Source: Oscillospiraceae bacterium (lineage in GTDB: Bacteria; Bacillota; Clostridia; Christensenellales; Aristaeellaceae). Taken from it: 62,432 bases of DNA. Of this stretch, positions 1 to 8,996 are shown in pieces. The notes under the pieces are model-generated. The model was not told the DNA's origin, made no database searches, and saw only the letters and a program-made list of their open reading frames with translations. A program made the translations under genes and the position numbers. The stretch lies in NCBI GenBank assembly GCA_031269355.1, contig JAISZG010000047.1, positions 1-62,432 of the forward strand, written 5' to 3'. Positions within the stretch are counted from its first letter, which is position 1. Each line of letters starts with the position of its first letter.

Positions 1-1305
1 CAGCTGCTTCGCGAGCAGTTTCCAGCGACCGGCAACTTCACCGGCAGCTCAATGTTCGCTCCAAAGATAGTGCATTACGATTGGCATATCCAAATGCCAA
101 GCGCGTTCGCATTTTCTGCGGGAGTAGATTGCCTCAGCGCCATGCGCACTCAGAACAACGCTGAAGAGCTTGAATTAATGCGCCTTTTCTATACGGACGC
201 CGAGATGGATTTCGACTTCGCGAAGGAAGGCTTTCACGCGATCCCGGCGATCGGCGCGCCTATTCTACAATATATACTGGAGGAAGGGCTTGGCGTCGAG
301 CCGTGCGCGGAATATGTTAGCGTGCTTCGCTCCGAGGTAAGCGCGCATTCGCATTTGATACTTATCGGATCGATATTCGGCGGAACGGGAGCGTGCGGTA
401 TTCCGTCTCTTATGCGATATTTCGTCGATCGAACGGAAGGTGTCGCGCTGGCTGGCAAAACGCACACCCACGCCGTGCTGATACTGCCGTACTACCATTT
501 CGCCGATCCCGGTTCAGACGAGCCGCTCGCGGTGCGCGCCAGAAAATTTTACAACAACGCGCGCGGCGCGCTAGCGTTTTACCGCGATATGGAGCGCGAA
601 CTTCGATACGAGCGGCTGTACCTGCTTGGTTCTCCCGTTGATTTCAACATGGGCGCGTATCACCCCGGAATGGAAAATCAACAGAATCCGCCTACGCCCG
701 TTGAATGGGAAAGTGCGCTCGCGATAGCGCATTGTATATCCACGCCCATTGATCCCAACGAAGGCGTCAGGCACTACCTGCACGGCGTGCGATGCGAAAG
801 CGGCGCGGACTCTGTGCAGGCGCTTAAGCTGAGCTGGGGCGATTTCTCTATGCCAATAGGCGCTCAGGTCGGCGCGATGGTTCGATTCTGCGCCGCATAT
901 ATGGGATACTACCGCCAGTATATCGCGCGCAATCTTCATAGACAAACTGGATTAAAGCCCTTCTTCCAGGAATTGATACAGCCGTATATGGAGAGCCTGG
1001 AGCCGGAAACGCAGGCCTTCGCAACGCTCGCGGAATTCTGCCAGCGGTTCTGGTCGTGGGCGCGCGCGTCGGTCGATTACGAAACGCTTCGCCAGGCCTG
1101 CTTCTCAGAACGAATGATGAACTCCGACTCGTATCCTTATCGCGCGCTGAACGCATTGACGATAGGACTTACCGCGCCGCGCTGGACGCATGTGGAGGAC
1201 GCTATGTTCGACGGAATCCGTCCGTATCGAGGCGATGAAGCGGATCGTCCCGAATTCAACGCGGGCTTGTTTGTGCACGGTCTGTACGCGCACTGCGCGC
1301 CATAG
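1..1305 (+). CDS. Tubulin/FtsZ-like protein, 5' end outside window
   Basis: The frame is open from the first base, so the true start lies upstream; 434 codons are visible. At 379-399 it encodes GGTGACG inside the stretch LIGSIFGGTGACGIP, the glycine-rich nucleotide-phosphate loop (T4, tubulin signature type) of the tubulin/FtsZ superfamily. Further down are no membrane segments. The rest is a soluble alpha/beta protein rich in aromatic residues that I do not recognise in detail. It is distant from cell-division FtsZ: the classic GGGTGTG form is changed, and the neighbours are not dcw genes. It precedes an actin/Hsp70-like ATPase gene by 74 bp on the same strand, so the two are probably co-transcribed. 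Superfamily membership is a motif call; nucleotide binding and polymerisation are inference. The missing N-terminus should hold the first nucleotide-binding loop. Confidence 0.6.
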   Translation, partial: QLLREQFPATGNFTGSSMFAPKIVHYDWHIQMPSAFAFSAGVDCLSAMRTQNNAEELELMRLFYTDAEMDFDFAKEGFHAIPAIGAPILQYILEEGLGVEPCAEYVSVLRSEVSAHSHLILIGSIFGGTGACGIPSLMRYFVDRTEGVALAGKTHTHAVLILPYYHFADPGSDEPLAVRARKFYNNARGALAFYRDMERELRYERLYLLGSPVDFNMGAYHPGMENQQNPPTPVEWESALAIAHCISTPIDPNEGVRHYLHGVRCESGADSVQALKLSWGDFSMPIGAQVGAMVRFCAAYMGYYRQYIARNLHRQTGLKPFFQELIQPYMESLEPETQAFATLAEFCQRFWSWARASVDYETLRQACFSERMMNSDSYPYRALNALTIGLTAPRWTHVEDAMFDGIRPYRGDEADRPEFNAGLFVHGLYAHCAP

Positions 1306-1379
1306 ACGACGCATTATAATATTTATTAATAACAACTTTCGCCTCGCATCGGCAAGGTTATAACTATGTTGGAGGATGT

Positions 1380-4300
1380 ATGGCCGGCAAACGTCATAGT
1401 TCGCCCCCCGAGAAGCGGGCGCTGCTGCTGCCGCGTTTAAAGCAGGGACACGGGGTTCAAACGCCCGAGACCGTTCATTGGACGGCTCGCGCGCAAGCGC
1501 TCCATAACATCAGCCACAATATCGACGTTCAGAACAGCGCCGAGAAGGGGCACTCTATTCCCGACCTGTTCTCTCAGTCGATTCAATTTGAATTCGAGCT
1601 AAGCGCCCGCAACCCTGATACGGTTGGGCTATGGCAGGGATTAATCGCCGCGCTGCTTCTTACGGACGGCTCGCAGATGCGCGTTCGCACGATACTGCTC
1701 GCAGCGCTGCCAAATTCTCCGTTCGCTCGAATATTGCGCGAAACTGGCGCGCGCCGGGGCGTCGATCGAATCACGTTATTCGAGCTTAGGCGGCAGGACG
1801 GCACGTACGGTTCGGTGGCGTTTCGATTCGATCATATGCCCGCGATGCTTTGCCCGGCCGCCGAGCTGCGCGGACCTTTTGAAATCGAGCTGCCGTGGCT
1901 TACGAACACCGCGCACGGCTGGACTTTCGGTCGACCGCTCGCGCTTGGCGCGCTCCAAGAATATCGTCCGCAGGCGATCGCGCTGCGCAACGAATTGTAC
2001 GCGCTGAGCCAGCGATCGATCCCTGCGGACGAGAATCGCGACGGCCTGCAGCTCTCGCTGCTGCGCGAGTTTTTCCAATCGCTTGACGACGTTGGCGACG
2101 AGATATCCGACTTTCCCGTGAACGAGCGGGTGCGCGATCTGCTGTTTACCCAGGAACCTGGAAAGGCCCGAACGGTTTCCGGGATATTTACGGATAGATT
2201 ATGCCTGTTCCGAATCGGACCCGAACACAATAGAATTCACGCGCGCGCTCTCGATTCGATGGTAGTGCGCCATGGCGAGGGCGAAACGCCCTGGCATGCG
2301 CTGCTTCCGCTAAAGCGCGTTTGGGCGCGGGATCGCATAGCGGAGATTCGCTCGGGCGCGCTGCGCGTGTCGATGAGATGGCGATACGGATCTGTTGAGA
2401 CCACGCTGATCAACGCGAAAGGCGAGCCTATCGAATTCAAGCGGTACCGCATCCAGGATCTGATTAATTTATCGAACACGCGCTGCGCGCCTCAAATCGC
2501 CGTGTGGCCCCCAAAATCGATGCCCGGCTGGAATCGGTACTACTTGATGCAATATGCGGATACTGAAACTCTTCCGCTAATCGCGTCCGCGTTGGACGTA
2601 CAGGAATCCACCCAGGAAGTGACGATGCTGCCCCGTATGCCGGAGGGCTTGAACTTCACGCTGTTCAGTGAGGACGTGGGAATGCTCGCGCCGGATTTTG
2701 ACATAACGGTCAACTCGAAATCCCGCGAGATGAATATAGGATTCGACTTTGGCACTACGGGCACCACCGCGTATAAATACGATCCGAACTCCGGCATAAC
2801 CTCGCCCGTCTCGTTCGCGAACGACGGCGCGCTGTTCATATTCGGGCGGCAGGATAGGGCGGAATTTATGCTGACCGCGCGATTTGTATCCGAGCGCGTC
2901 GCCGACCGCGCCACTAACTATTCGCTGCTGCGCCGCAAAGCGGACCCTCTTCAGGAAGGTCGCTCGCTGATCCAAACGGCGGTTCCGTTTTTAATGGAAT
3001 CGCGGTTTGACGCGGAGCTTATACGCGACGTGTCCGACGATCTCAAGTGGAGCGCGCTGGGCACCGATAAACTGCGCGCGCATCTTTTCCTCGAACAGTA
3101 CCTGATGATGTGTTTGTGGCACGCGCTCACCAATCACGCGTCGTACATACACTGGCGGGCGTCGTATCCGCTGGCTATGCTGGGCCGCCAGCAGGAGGAT
3201 TTCATCGCGAAGATGCAGGCGATAATAGGCGGCCTGTGTACGAATTGCTGCCGCATACCGTTCGACGCCTACTTCTGCTGCGAATCTGAAGCGGTCGGAT
3301 TCATGATGATGGATAACGATATTCAGGCTCAGTACCTGGAAGGGCTTGCGGTTAACGACGAGACGGGGTTCTTCTGCATTGATATCGGTGGGGGAACGAC
3401 GGATTTTTCGCTGTGGCTCGGACGCAAGCTATTGATGCAGGCATCGCTGAAATGGGCCGGCAACTCGATTTTGTGCGACACGGTCACGCGAGAAAACCAC
3501 GGGCACGAGCCGCGCCGCAATCTGATAGATTCGTTCTTCGCCGCGCCGCGCACGCCCGAGCATCGCCTAGCGCTAGCGTCCGCGCTTGAGGGCGGTCGAT
3601 CGGGAGAATTCCGCCGCGTATGGAACGTGCTGGCCGACGAGATAGCGGATTCGATCAAAGGATTGCATCGCACAGAAGAACCGTTATTAAACTATATGAA
3701 TATACTGCGATTTAATTTATATCTGCTGTTCTATTTTGCGGGGCGCATGGCGAGGGAAGCGGCGGTCGATCTTCCGGAAGAATCAAAGCTTGGCGCGAAC
3801 GGCAGCCCGCTTCCGGTCGCGGTGCTGGGCAACGGAGCGAAGATGCTCAATATGTTATATAACGACGTCGAGCTGGCAAGCGTTCGCGACGCGGACGGCA
3901 TGGAGAGGATTCGCCCTCAGGAGCGGCGCAACGCTTCGAGATACATCGAAGAAAAAGAACGCATGATCCGCGCGTTCAATGTCGGCTGCGGCGAGGTGAA
4001 GATCGACGCGGCGCTTATCGAACCGTTTATGCCAAAGCAGGAAACCGCGCGCGGGCTTGCTCTCGCGCCCGAAGCGTACCTGCTTCAGCGGGCGAAGGAT
4101 CCCGCAGGCGACGCGCGGCGAAACGGCTGGCCTCAGCGCAGCGCGTATAGGATGGCGGAAGACGGAATTGTATTCCAAACTATGACGGATGATTTTCGGC
4201 AATTGGTAGAGGAAAGCTTCCTGGCGCTGAGGGAGGCTCTCGACGGCGACGACGATTTCCGCGCGTTCCTGTCGTCCATATTCGATCCGCCGCCGGGCGC

Positions 4301-4466
4301 CGATAAATATTCGCTGGAGGCGTATTACAGAGGCGTATGGCTGCAATGCATGCGCCACAATCCCGAACCGACGCTGCCCGGTCAGCCGCTTCCGCTTAAA
4401 AACACCAATGCCGGAAGATTCGTCGAGATACTGGCGGCGATGAATCGTATGATGCGCACCGCCTAG
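1380..4466 (+). CDS. Large actin/Hsp70-fold ATPase-like protein, 1028 aa
   Basis: Start ATG has GGAGG six bases upstream. Residues about 1-440 are an N-terminal region I do not recognise. From residue 451 the protein shows the three landmarks of the actin/Hsp70/sugar-kinase ATPase fold: phosphate-1 loop GFDFGTTGTT (454-463), phosphate-2 loop DIGGGTTDFS (about 668-677), and an adenosine-type glycine motif VLGNGAK (about 815-821). No signal peptide or membrane segment is visible, so it should be cytoplasmic. Length and fold recall the SrfB family (about 1000 aa, actin-like clan), but I cannot confirm homology. It sits between a tubulin-like gene and a membrane-anchored protein gene (24 bp gap downstream). 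A role as ATP-driven polymer or clamp working with the tubulin-like partner is inference. Confidence 0.65.
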   Translation: MAGKRHSSPPEKRALLLPRLKQGHGVQTPETVHWTARAQALHNISHNIDVQNSAEKGHSIPDLFSQSIQFEFELSARNPDTVGLWQGLIAALLLTDGSQMRVRTILLAALPNSPFARILRETGARRGVDRITLFELRRQDGTYGSVAFRFDHMPAMLCPAAELRGPFEIELPWLTNTAHGWTFGRPLALGALQEYRPQAIALRNELYALSQRSIPADENRDGLQLSLLREFFQSLDDVGDEISDFPVNERVRDLLFTQEPGKARTVSGIFTDRLCLFRIGPEHNRIHARALDSMVVRHGEGETPWHALLPLKRVWARDRIAEIRSGALRVSMRWRYGSVETTLINAKGEPIEFKRYRIQDLINLSNTRCAPQIAVWPPKSMPGWNRYYLMQYADTETLPLIASALDVQESTQEVTMLPRMPEGLNFTLFSEDVGMLAPDFDITVNSKSREMNIGFDFGTTGTTAYKYDPNSGITSPVSFANDGALFIFGRQDRAEFMLTARFVSERVADRATNYSLLRRKADPLQEGRSLIQTAVPFLMESRFDAELIRDVSDDLKWSALGTDKLRAHLFLEQYLMMCLWHALTNHASYIHWRASYPLAMLGRQQEDFIAKMQAIIGGLCTNCCRIPFDAYFCCESEAVGFMMMDNDIQAQYLEGLAVNDETGFFCIDIGGGTTDFSLWLGRKLLMQASLKWAGNSILCDTVTRENHGHEPRRNLIDSFFAAPRTPEHRLALASALEGGRSGEFRRVWNVLADEIADSIKGLHRTEEPLLNYMNILRFNLYLLFYFAGRMAREAAVDLPEESKLGANGSPLPVAVLGNGAKMLNMLYNDVELASVRDADGMERIRPQERRNASRYIEEKERMIRAFNVGCGEVKIDAALIEPFMPKQETARGLALAPEAYLLQRAKDPAGDARRNGWPQRSAYRMAEDGIVFQTMTDDFRQLVEESFLALREALDGDDDFRAFLSSIFDPPPGADKYSLEAYYRGVWLQCMRHNPEPTLPGQPLPLKNTNAGRFVEILAAMNRMMRTA

Positions 4467-4490
4467 CGCTCGCCGGAAAGGAGCGTTCCG

Positions 4491-5336
4491 ATGCCGACAA
4501 ATACTGCGAACATTGAGAGCCTTGCGCTTGCCTCGGCGTTCTTGTCCGGGATAGCGCTGCTCGTCATGATAGTTATGTTTACTGTAATAATTCGCACGCA
4601 GCGCAACGAGCAAATGCGCGAAATGTGGATGTCGCGCGAATTCTCACGAATGCACGAAATGCTTGATTCGATATATCGTCAGCAAGCCTCGGCGCATTAT
4701 CAAACACCCGCAACATCGCAATCGATGGCGAGCTATCCTGCTCAGCCGCAGCAGGCTGCAGTTCAGCCGCAAGCCGCTCCTGCGGCGATCGTTATGCCTG
4801 TGTCGCCGGGGCCGTCGGCGGCTCCTTCGCCTCAGGCGCTTCCGTCGAATATCCCTGGAACCTACCCGCCAGGCGGCGCGGCTTACGCGCCATCTCCGTA
4901 CGCGCCGCCCAAACGCGTCGGAGCGGATCAGCCCGGGCGCGAAAAAATCCAGCTGCCGTCCGACGGGAGGGAATTGGTGCGCGCGGTTAACGAGCTGCTT
5001 GCCGGAAACCAACCGTATAATTTTGAAGAACTGCTGCACGGAGAACGCCCGCGATTGAATCTTATGCGCATGTCGCCGCGCGGCTCACCGGATCATTGGT
5101 CGAGCGTAGTGCTGCTCGATCCGGGAGGCGAAGCTTACTTCGCGTTGATCGATCGGAACCGCGCGTATCTATTTCCCAATTGCGATAGATTCAGCGCGAC
5201 GCACGATCCCAAGCCGCTGTTTGACGGCGCACGGCTCGACGCGCCGATTCGCTCGCTGATACGGCCTGCCGTGCTCGCGCGCATGAGCGACGGGGCGTGG
5301 CATCTTACTGAAAAGGGCAGGGTGCAAATGAGATGA
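4491..5336 (+). CDS. Membrane-anchored protein with Pro/Ala/Gln-rich linker
   Basis: ATG is preceded by GGAAAGGAG. Residues about 6-32 form one hydrophobic segment (SGIALLVMIVMFTVIIRT core), followed by a charged stretch with an M-R-E-M-heptad look that may be a short coiled coil (33-60). Residues about 65-150 are a low-complexity linker rich in Pro, Ala and Gln. The last 130 residues are a compact domain of mixed charge that I do not recognise, with a strand-rich part around VVLLDPGGEAYFALIDR. The gene follows the actin-like ATPase by 24 bp and overlaps the next gene by four bases (ATGA), so it belongs to the same transcript. Positive residues after the hydrophobic segment favour a cytoplasmic C-terminus; it could tether the two cytoskeleton-like proteins to the membrane. 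That role is inference. Confidence 0.55.
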   Translation: MPTNTANIESLALASAFLSGIALLVMIVMFTVIIRTQRNEQMREMWMSREFSRMHEMLDSIYRQQASAHYQTPATSQSMASYPAQPQQAAVQPQAAPAAIVMPVSPGPSAAPSPQALPSNIPGTYPPGGAAYAPSPYAPPKRVGADQPGREKIQLPSDGRELVRAVNELLAGNQPYNFEELLHGERPRLNLMRMSPRGSPDHWSSVVLLDPGGEAYFALIDRNRAYLFPNCDRFSATHDPKPLFDGARLDAPIRSLIRPAVLARMSDGAWHLTEKGRVQMR

Positions 5337-6076
5337 GAAGAATTGCCGCGTGTCAAACTTTATTCGTTTGCGCGCTGATCTGCTTAATATTGGTATCGAT
5401 AGGCGGCTCCGCCGCGCGCGCGGACTGGAGCGCCGCAGATGAAAATTTAACCCGCTATGCCGAAAAATATAGCGAAGCCGCCGAAAATTACACGAAGCTT
5501 CGCTACGGCGCAAACAACGAGACTATCCAGCGCATCAAGCAGCAGCTGCACGATCTTGGATATTTCGACAACCGCATAGATCAAAACTATGGGCGAACGC
5601 TGGAGAAGGCGTCGCGGGTGTTTTGCCAGCAGCTGCGAATCGGCGGCGGCGGCGAGGAGATAAGCGCGCTTATGCAGGCGATGCTAAGCGATCCCCAAAA
5701 CATGCCGTACGCGATATCTCCGGGTATAAATATTTATAATTACTCTCGCTATGGCGATCAAAGCGCGTATACGCCCTACACGTTCGCGCAGCTGTCGCGC
5801 TCGAATGTTCGCACGCAAACGCAGGTTGGTTTTACCGGGCGGATCGGCGCGGTGTTTAACGAGGGCAGCGTGCAGTATATTTCGCTTCGCATGGAAGATA
5901 ACGCGGATTATACTGTTTATGTAGTATATCAGCCGCTGCCGCGCACCACTCGCTTTCAAGTTGGCGATCGGGTCGCCGTGTTTGGCGAAACGCAAGGCAC
6001 GCAAAGCCTGGCGTATGAGCAGATGGGAAGCGAACGGCTGCTGGTTAGAGCGGATAGGGTTGGATATACGAAATAA
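5333..6076 (+). CDS. Exported protein with peptidoglycan-binding-like domain
   Basis: The start ATG overlaps the previous stop (ATGA), showing translational coupling. Residues 1-31 are a signal peptide or signal anchor (basic start, hydrophobic core, cut region near SAARADW). Residues about 57-105 match the PG_binding_1 pattern: IQRIKQQLHDLGYFDN followed by a G-R-T-x-x-A-x-x-F helix. Residues about 160-240 look like a small beta barrel (GFTGRIGAVF, then VGDRVAVFGETQG), of the OB type. It is the last gene before a strong terminator. Together with its neighbours it would place a cell-wall contact outside the membrane and nucleotide-binding proteins inside. Domain calls rest on motif recognition only. 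Confidence 0.55.
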   Translation: MRRIAACQTLFVCALICLILVSIGGSAARADWSAADENLTRYAEKYSEAAENYTKLRYGANNETIQRIKQQLHDLGYFDNRIDQNYGRTLEKASRVFCQQLRIGGGGEEISALMQAMLSDPQNMPYAISPGINIYNYSRYGDQSAYTPYTFAQLSRSNVRTQTQVGFTGRIGAVFNEGSVQYISLRMEDNADYTVYVVYQPLPRTTRFQVGDRVAVFGETQGTQSLAYEQMGSERLLVRADRVGYTK

Positions 6077-6134
6077 AGCCGCGCATGATATTTCGAATAC
6101 AATCGTCATAATATTGGATATAAAATAATAAATA

Positions 6135-6168
6135 AATCGCGCGCATCAGATGCGCGCGATTGTTTATG
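6135..6168. terminator. Bidirectional hairpin terminator
   Basis: A perfect 12-bp stem (6135-6146 with 6150-6161; arm ATCGCGCGCAT) with a CAG loop is followed by TGTTTAT on the plus strand and, read on the minus strand, by TTATTTATTATTT. It lies between two convergent genes and can stop both the cytoskeleton-like cluster and the parvulin operon. Confidence 0.8.
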
Positions 6169-6227
6169 CCGTTGGCCGTCGGCTGGCAAGGCAAGATAGA
6201 ATATCAAAGGCGGCAGCGCATTCCCGC

Positions 6228-7754
6228 TTACGGAGCTGCGGTCGCGATGGGCACATCTACGATAAGCTCCGGATGCGTCACCACTTCATATTCCACATGC
6301 CACGTTTCGAATTGAGCGGATATAACCGCGCTCTGCTTCTCCTCCAGCAGCTCGGCGCGAAGCGCTTCGCGGCGCTCGCTTGTCAGCTCAACCGCGCCTT
6401 CCGGATAATCCGTCGTATACTGCAGAATATGAACTCCGAACTGGGAAGCCGCAGGCTCGGATATATCGCCTTTATTCTTAAGCGACATTGCCGCATTATG
6501 GAAAATGGCGTCGTATAAAATAGAATCGGCGTGCACTTCGTAGCCTTCCGTTTTAGCGGGTTCTTCAGTCATGCCGGGATCGGTGCCGTATTCCAGCAGC
6601 AGCGCGTCGAACGTTTCTCCTGCGGCGAGTTTATCCTGAACTTCCTTTATCGCAGGTTCAAGCTCTGTAAGCTGCGCGGCAATCAGCGCGTCAATTTCAG
6701 ATTGTTTCGCTTCAACTTCCCGCTGCTTTGCCGCGACGGCGTCGTCGGCCGGCGCGGTTGGCTCCGCGTCCGCTGCGGAAGGCGCGGGCGTCGGCTCATC
6801 GGAAACGGTTTCGTCCGGCGCGGCGGTTTCTTCCTGGGTCGCCTGGTTCTGCAGCTCGTATAGCTCGTCCTCAAGCGCCGTAAGTTCGCTCTGCAGAGTA
6901 TCCAGCCTGGATTTCACGTCGGCTGGAATCGCGAGCAGTATATGCCGCACTCCTCGATACCCAGCTGGGCGGTAAAGAATATCCGCGCCGTAATATGCCT
7001 TCGACAACTCATAGCTTACTATATCCTCGCCGTACTGTTCCTTGTCCGTCGCGACGCGCTCTTCAAAAAGCCCGGCGACCTCGTCGTCCGTCGCCTCCAC
7101 GCCCACAAGCAGCTCGTCAAATAAACGCTGGTACGGAAGGTTTTCGATATACTGCGCCTCTATAGTTTCTGCGGTATAGCTGTTTGATTCAAAGAAATCG
7201 TCAGCGGCCTGCCGGGTTTCCGCGTCGCTTAGCGTGCCTTCCTCATTTTGGAAATAATATGCGTACGTATCAAGCATAGTTTCATATTCGTTCTGCGCGT
7301 CGAGCTTCGCCTTCTCGCGATCCTCATCCGTGATAGTCGACAGCTTTCTGGAATTTATCTGGTCAACCGCGATTCGCTCGTTGGCCAGTTCGTCCAGCGC
7401 GACTGTTTTTAGTTCGGTGAGAAAATCCGCGTCCGTGATATCGTATCCGTTTTCAGCGTACTGCGCTTTCAGCTGATCGTAATAATCCTGCACTTCAGCG
7501 AGCGATATATCCCCACCCTTCATCGTAACCGCCGCCGGACCCAACCCCGCAGTGCCGTCGTTAAGCGCGCCTATACCTTTCATTAAGGCGATGACGCATA
7601 CCGCAGCGATAACTATCAGCAGCGCTCCGCCGATAATCCAATTGCGAATCTTATCATTCTTGCCGGGCTGTTCCTTGCCCTCGCCAGGAGTATCTCCCGA
7701 TATTATCTGTTCGCCGGTTTCCTGTTCGTTTTCAGGGCGCTGCTGATCGCTCAA
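6228..7754 (-). CDS. Membrane-anchored parvulin-type peptidyl-prolyl isomerase
   Basis: PrsA/SurA-like foldase, 508 aa. The start is TTG with AAGGAGG seven bases upstream; no ATG fits. Residues 1-37 are acidic and cytoplasmic, 38-58 form one membrane segment, and the rest would be outside the membrane. Residues 80-260 resemble the SurA-N/trigger-like helical region. The parvulin domain starts at RGVRHILLA (267-275, His271) but is then interrupted: residues about 277-368 form a coiled-coil, Pro/Thr/Glu-rich, coiled-coil insert, after which the domain resumes with KEVQDKLAAGETFDALLLEY and ends near FGVHILQYT. It follows ackA by 12 bp. Likely role: folding of exported proteins. No lipobox is seen, so it is anchored by the segment and not by lipid. 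Confidence 0.85.
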   Translation of the reverse strand: MSDQQRPENEQETGEQIISGDTPGEGKEQPGKNDKIRNWIIGGALLIVIAAVCVIALMKGIGALNDGTAGLGPAAVTMKGGDISLAEVQDYYDQLKAQYAENGYDITDADFLTELKTVALDELANERIAVDQINSRKLSTITDEDREKAKLDAQNEYETMLDTYAYYFQNEEGTLSDAETRQAADDFFESNSYTAETIEAQYIENLPYQRLFDELLVGVEATDDEVAGLFEERVATDKEQYGEDIVSYELSKAYYGADILYRPAGYRGVRHILLAIPADVKSRLDTLQSELTALEDELYELQNQATQEETAAPDETVSDEPTPAPSAADAEPTAPADDAVAAKQREVEAKQSEIDALIAAQLTELEPAIKEVQDKLAAGETFDALLLEYGTDPGMTEEPAKTEGYEVHADSILYDAIFHNAAMSLKNKGDISEPAASQFGVHILQYTTDYPEGAVELTSERREALRAELLEEKQSAVISAQFETWHVEYEVVTHPELIVDVPIATAAP

Positions 7755-7766
7755 TTGTTATCCTCC

Positions 7767-8954
7767 TTATACGAGCTCAAGCGTATCGCGAGCGATCGCC
7801 AGCTCTTCGTTTGTAGGTACGACTAGTAGCTTCACGCGGCTGGAATCCGCCTGTATGAACGCTTCCTCGCGCGTTTGGTTTCTATCGGCATCAAGCTCGA
7901 TGCCAAGCCATTCCAAGCCGCTGAGTATCAGGCTGCGCGCGTACGCGTCGTTTTCTCCGATGCCGGCGGTGAATATTATCGCGTCGACGCCGTTCATCGC
8001 GGCGATATACGCGCCGATATATTTCTTCACGCGGTATGCGAACACTTCCGCCGCGCGAACCGCCTCCTCCTCGCCTGACTGCGCGCCTTGCTTCACATCG
8101 CGCCAGTCGCTGTATTTGCCTCCGGTAAGCCCGAGCAGCCCGGATTTTTTGTTGAATATGGAGAGCGCGTCGTCCACGCTAATGCCATCCGCGTTGCATA
8201 GCATCTGTACTATTGCGGGATCGGCGTCGCCGCTGCGCGTTCCCATTATCACGCCTTCCAGCGGGGTAAGCCCCATGCTGGTATCGACGGATTTTCCGCC
8301 GTCCACGGCGGTTATCGACGATCCGTTTCCCATATGGCAGGTGATGAGCTTCAACTGCTCTACCGGCTTTCCGATAAGATGGGCGGCGCGCTGGCTGACG
8401 TATCGGTGCGACGTGCCATGGAATCCGTAGCGGCGTATTTTAAGCCTCTCGTATAATTCATACGGCAGCCCGTATAGGTACGCGCGGCGCGGCATAGTCT
8501 GGTGAAACGCGGTATCGAACACCGCTATCATAGGCGTGTTTGGCATAACAGCCATGCAGGCCTCTATGCCCGTTATATTAGCGGGATTATGAAGCGGCGC
8601 TAGCGGTATGTTATCGCGCAGCGCGCGCATTACCGCGCCGTCGATGCGCACCGATCCGCTGAACGCTTCTCCTCCGTGCACCACTCGATGGCCCACCGCG
8701 CCTATGCTTGAAAGATCAGTAAGCACGCCGTACTCCGCATCGGTAAGCGCGGCGATTAGCGCGTTGAACGCGTCCACGTGATCTCGAAGCGGCAATTCCT
8801 TGCGATAGAGTTTTCCCTTCGCCTTTTGCTCTATGTTGCTTCCGTCCGAGCCAATTCGTTCGCATAGCCCTTTGGCGAGAATCGATTCAGTTTCCATAAA
8901 TATCAGCTGATATTTAAGCGATGATGAGCCCGCGTTGATCACAAGAATATTCAT
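7767..8954 (-). CDS. ackA: Acetate kinase
   Basis: Converts acetyl phosphate and ADP to acetate and ATP, the energy-yielding last step of acetate fermentation; cytoplasmic. At 395 aa it has the family length and signatures: N-terminal VINAGSSSLKYQL, GHRVVHGG, the middle FGFHGTSH-type block (here RRYGFHGTSHRYVS), and GNGSSITAVDGGKSVDTSMG followed by TPLEGVIMGTRSGD. GGGAGG lies 12 bases before the ATG, a slightly long spacing. It follows pta by 42 bp and precedes the parvulin gene by 12 bp, so the three are probably one transcript. Confidence 0.97.
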   Translation of the reverse strand: MNILVINAGSSSLKYQLIFMETESILAKGLCERIGSDGSNIEQKAKGKLYRKELPLRDHVDAFNALIAALTDAEYGVLTDLSSIGAVGHRVVHGGEAFSGSVRIDGAVMRALRDNIPLAPLHNPANITGIEACMAVMPNTPMIAVFDTAFHQTMPRRAYLYGLPYELYERLKIRRYGFHGTSHRYVSQRAAHLIGKPVEQLKLITCHMGNGSSITAVDGGKSVDTSMGLTPLEGVIMGTRSGDADPAIVQMLCNADGISVDDALSIFNKKSGLLGLTGGKYSDWRDVKQGAQSGEEEAVRAAEVFAYRVKKYIGAYIAAMNGVDAIIFTAGIGENDAYARSLILSGLEWLGIELDADRNQTREEAFIQADSSRVKLLVVPTNEELAIARDTLELV

Positions 8955-8996
8955 CAGTAACCGGTACCTCCCGAGCGCGAATTATTTATAGTATAA

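Noticed and set aside
1-1305. Cell-division ftsZ
   Set aside because: The loop is GGTGACG and not GGGTGTG, no dcw genes are near, and the surrounding sequence is unlike FtsZ.
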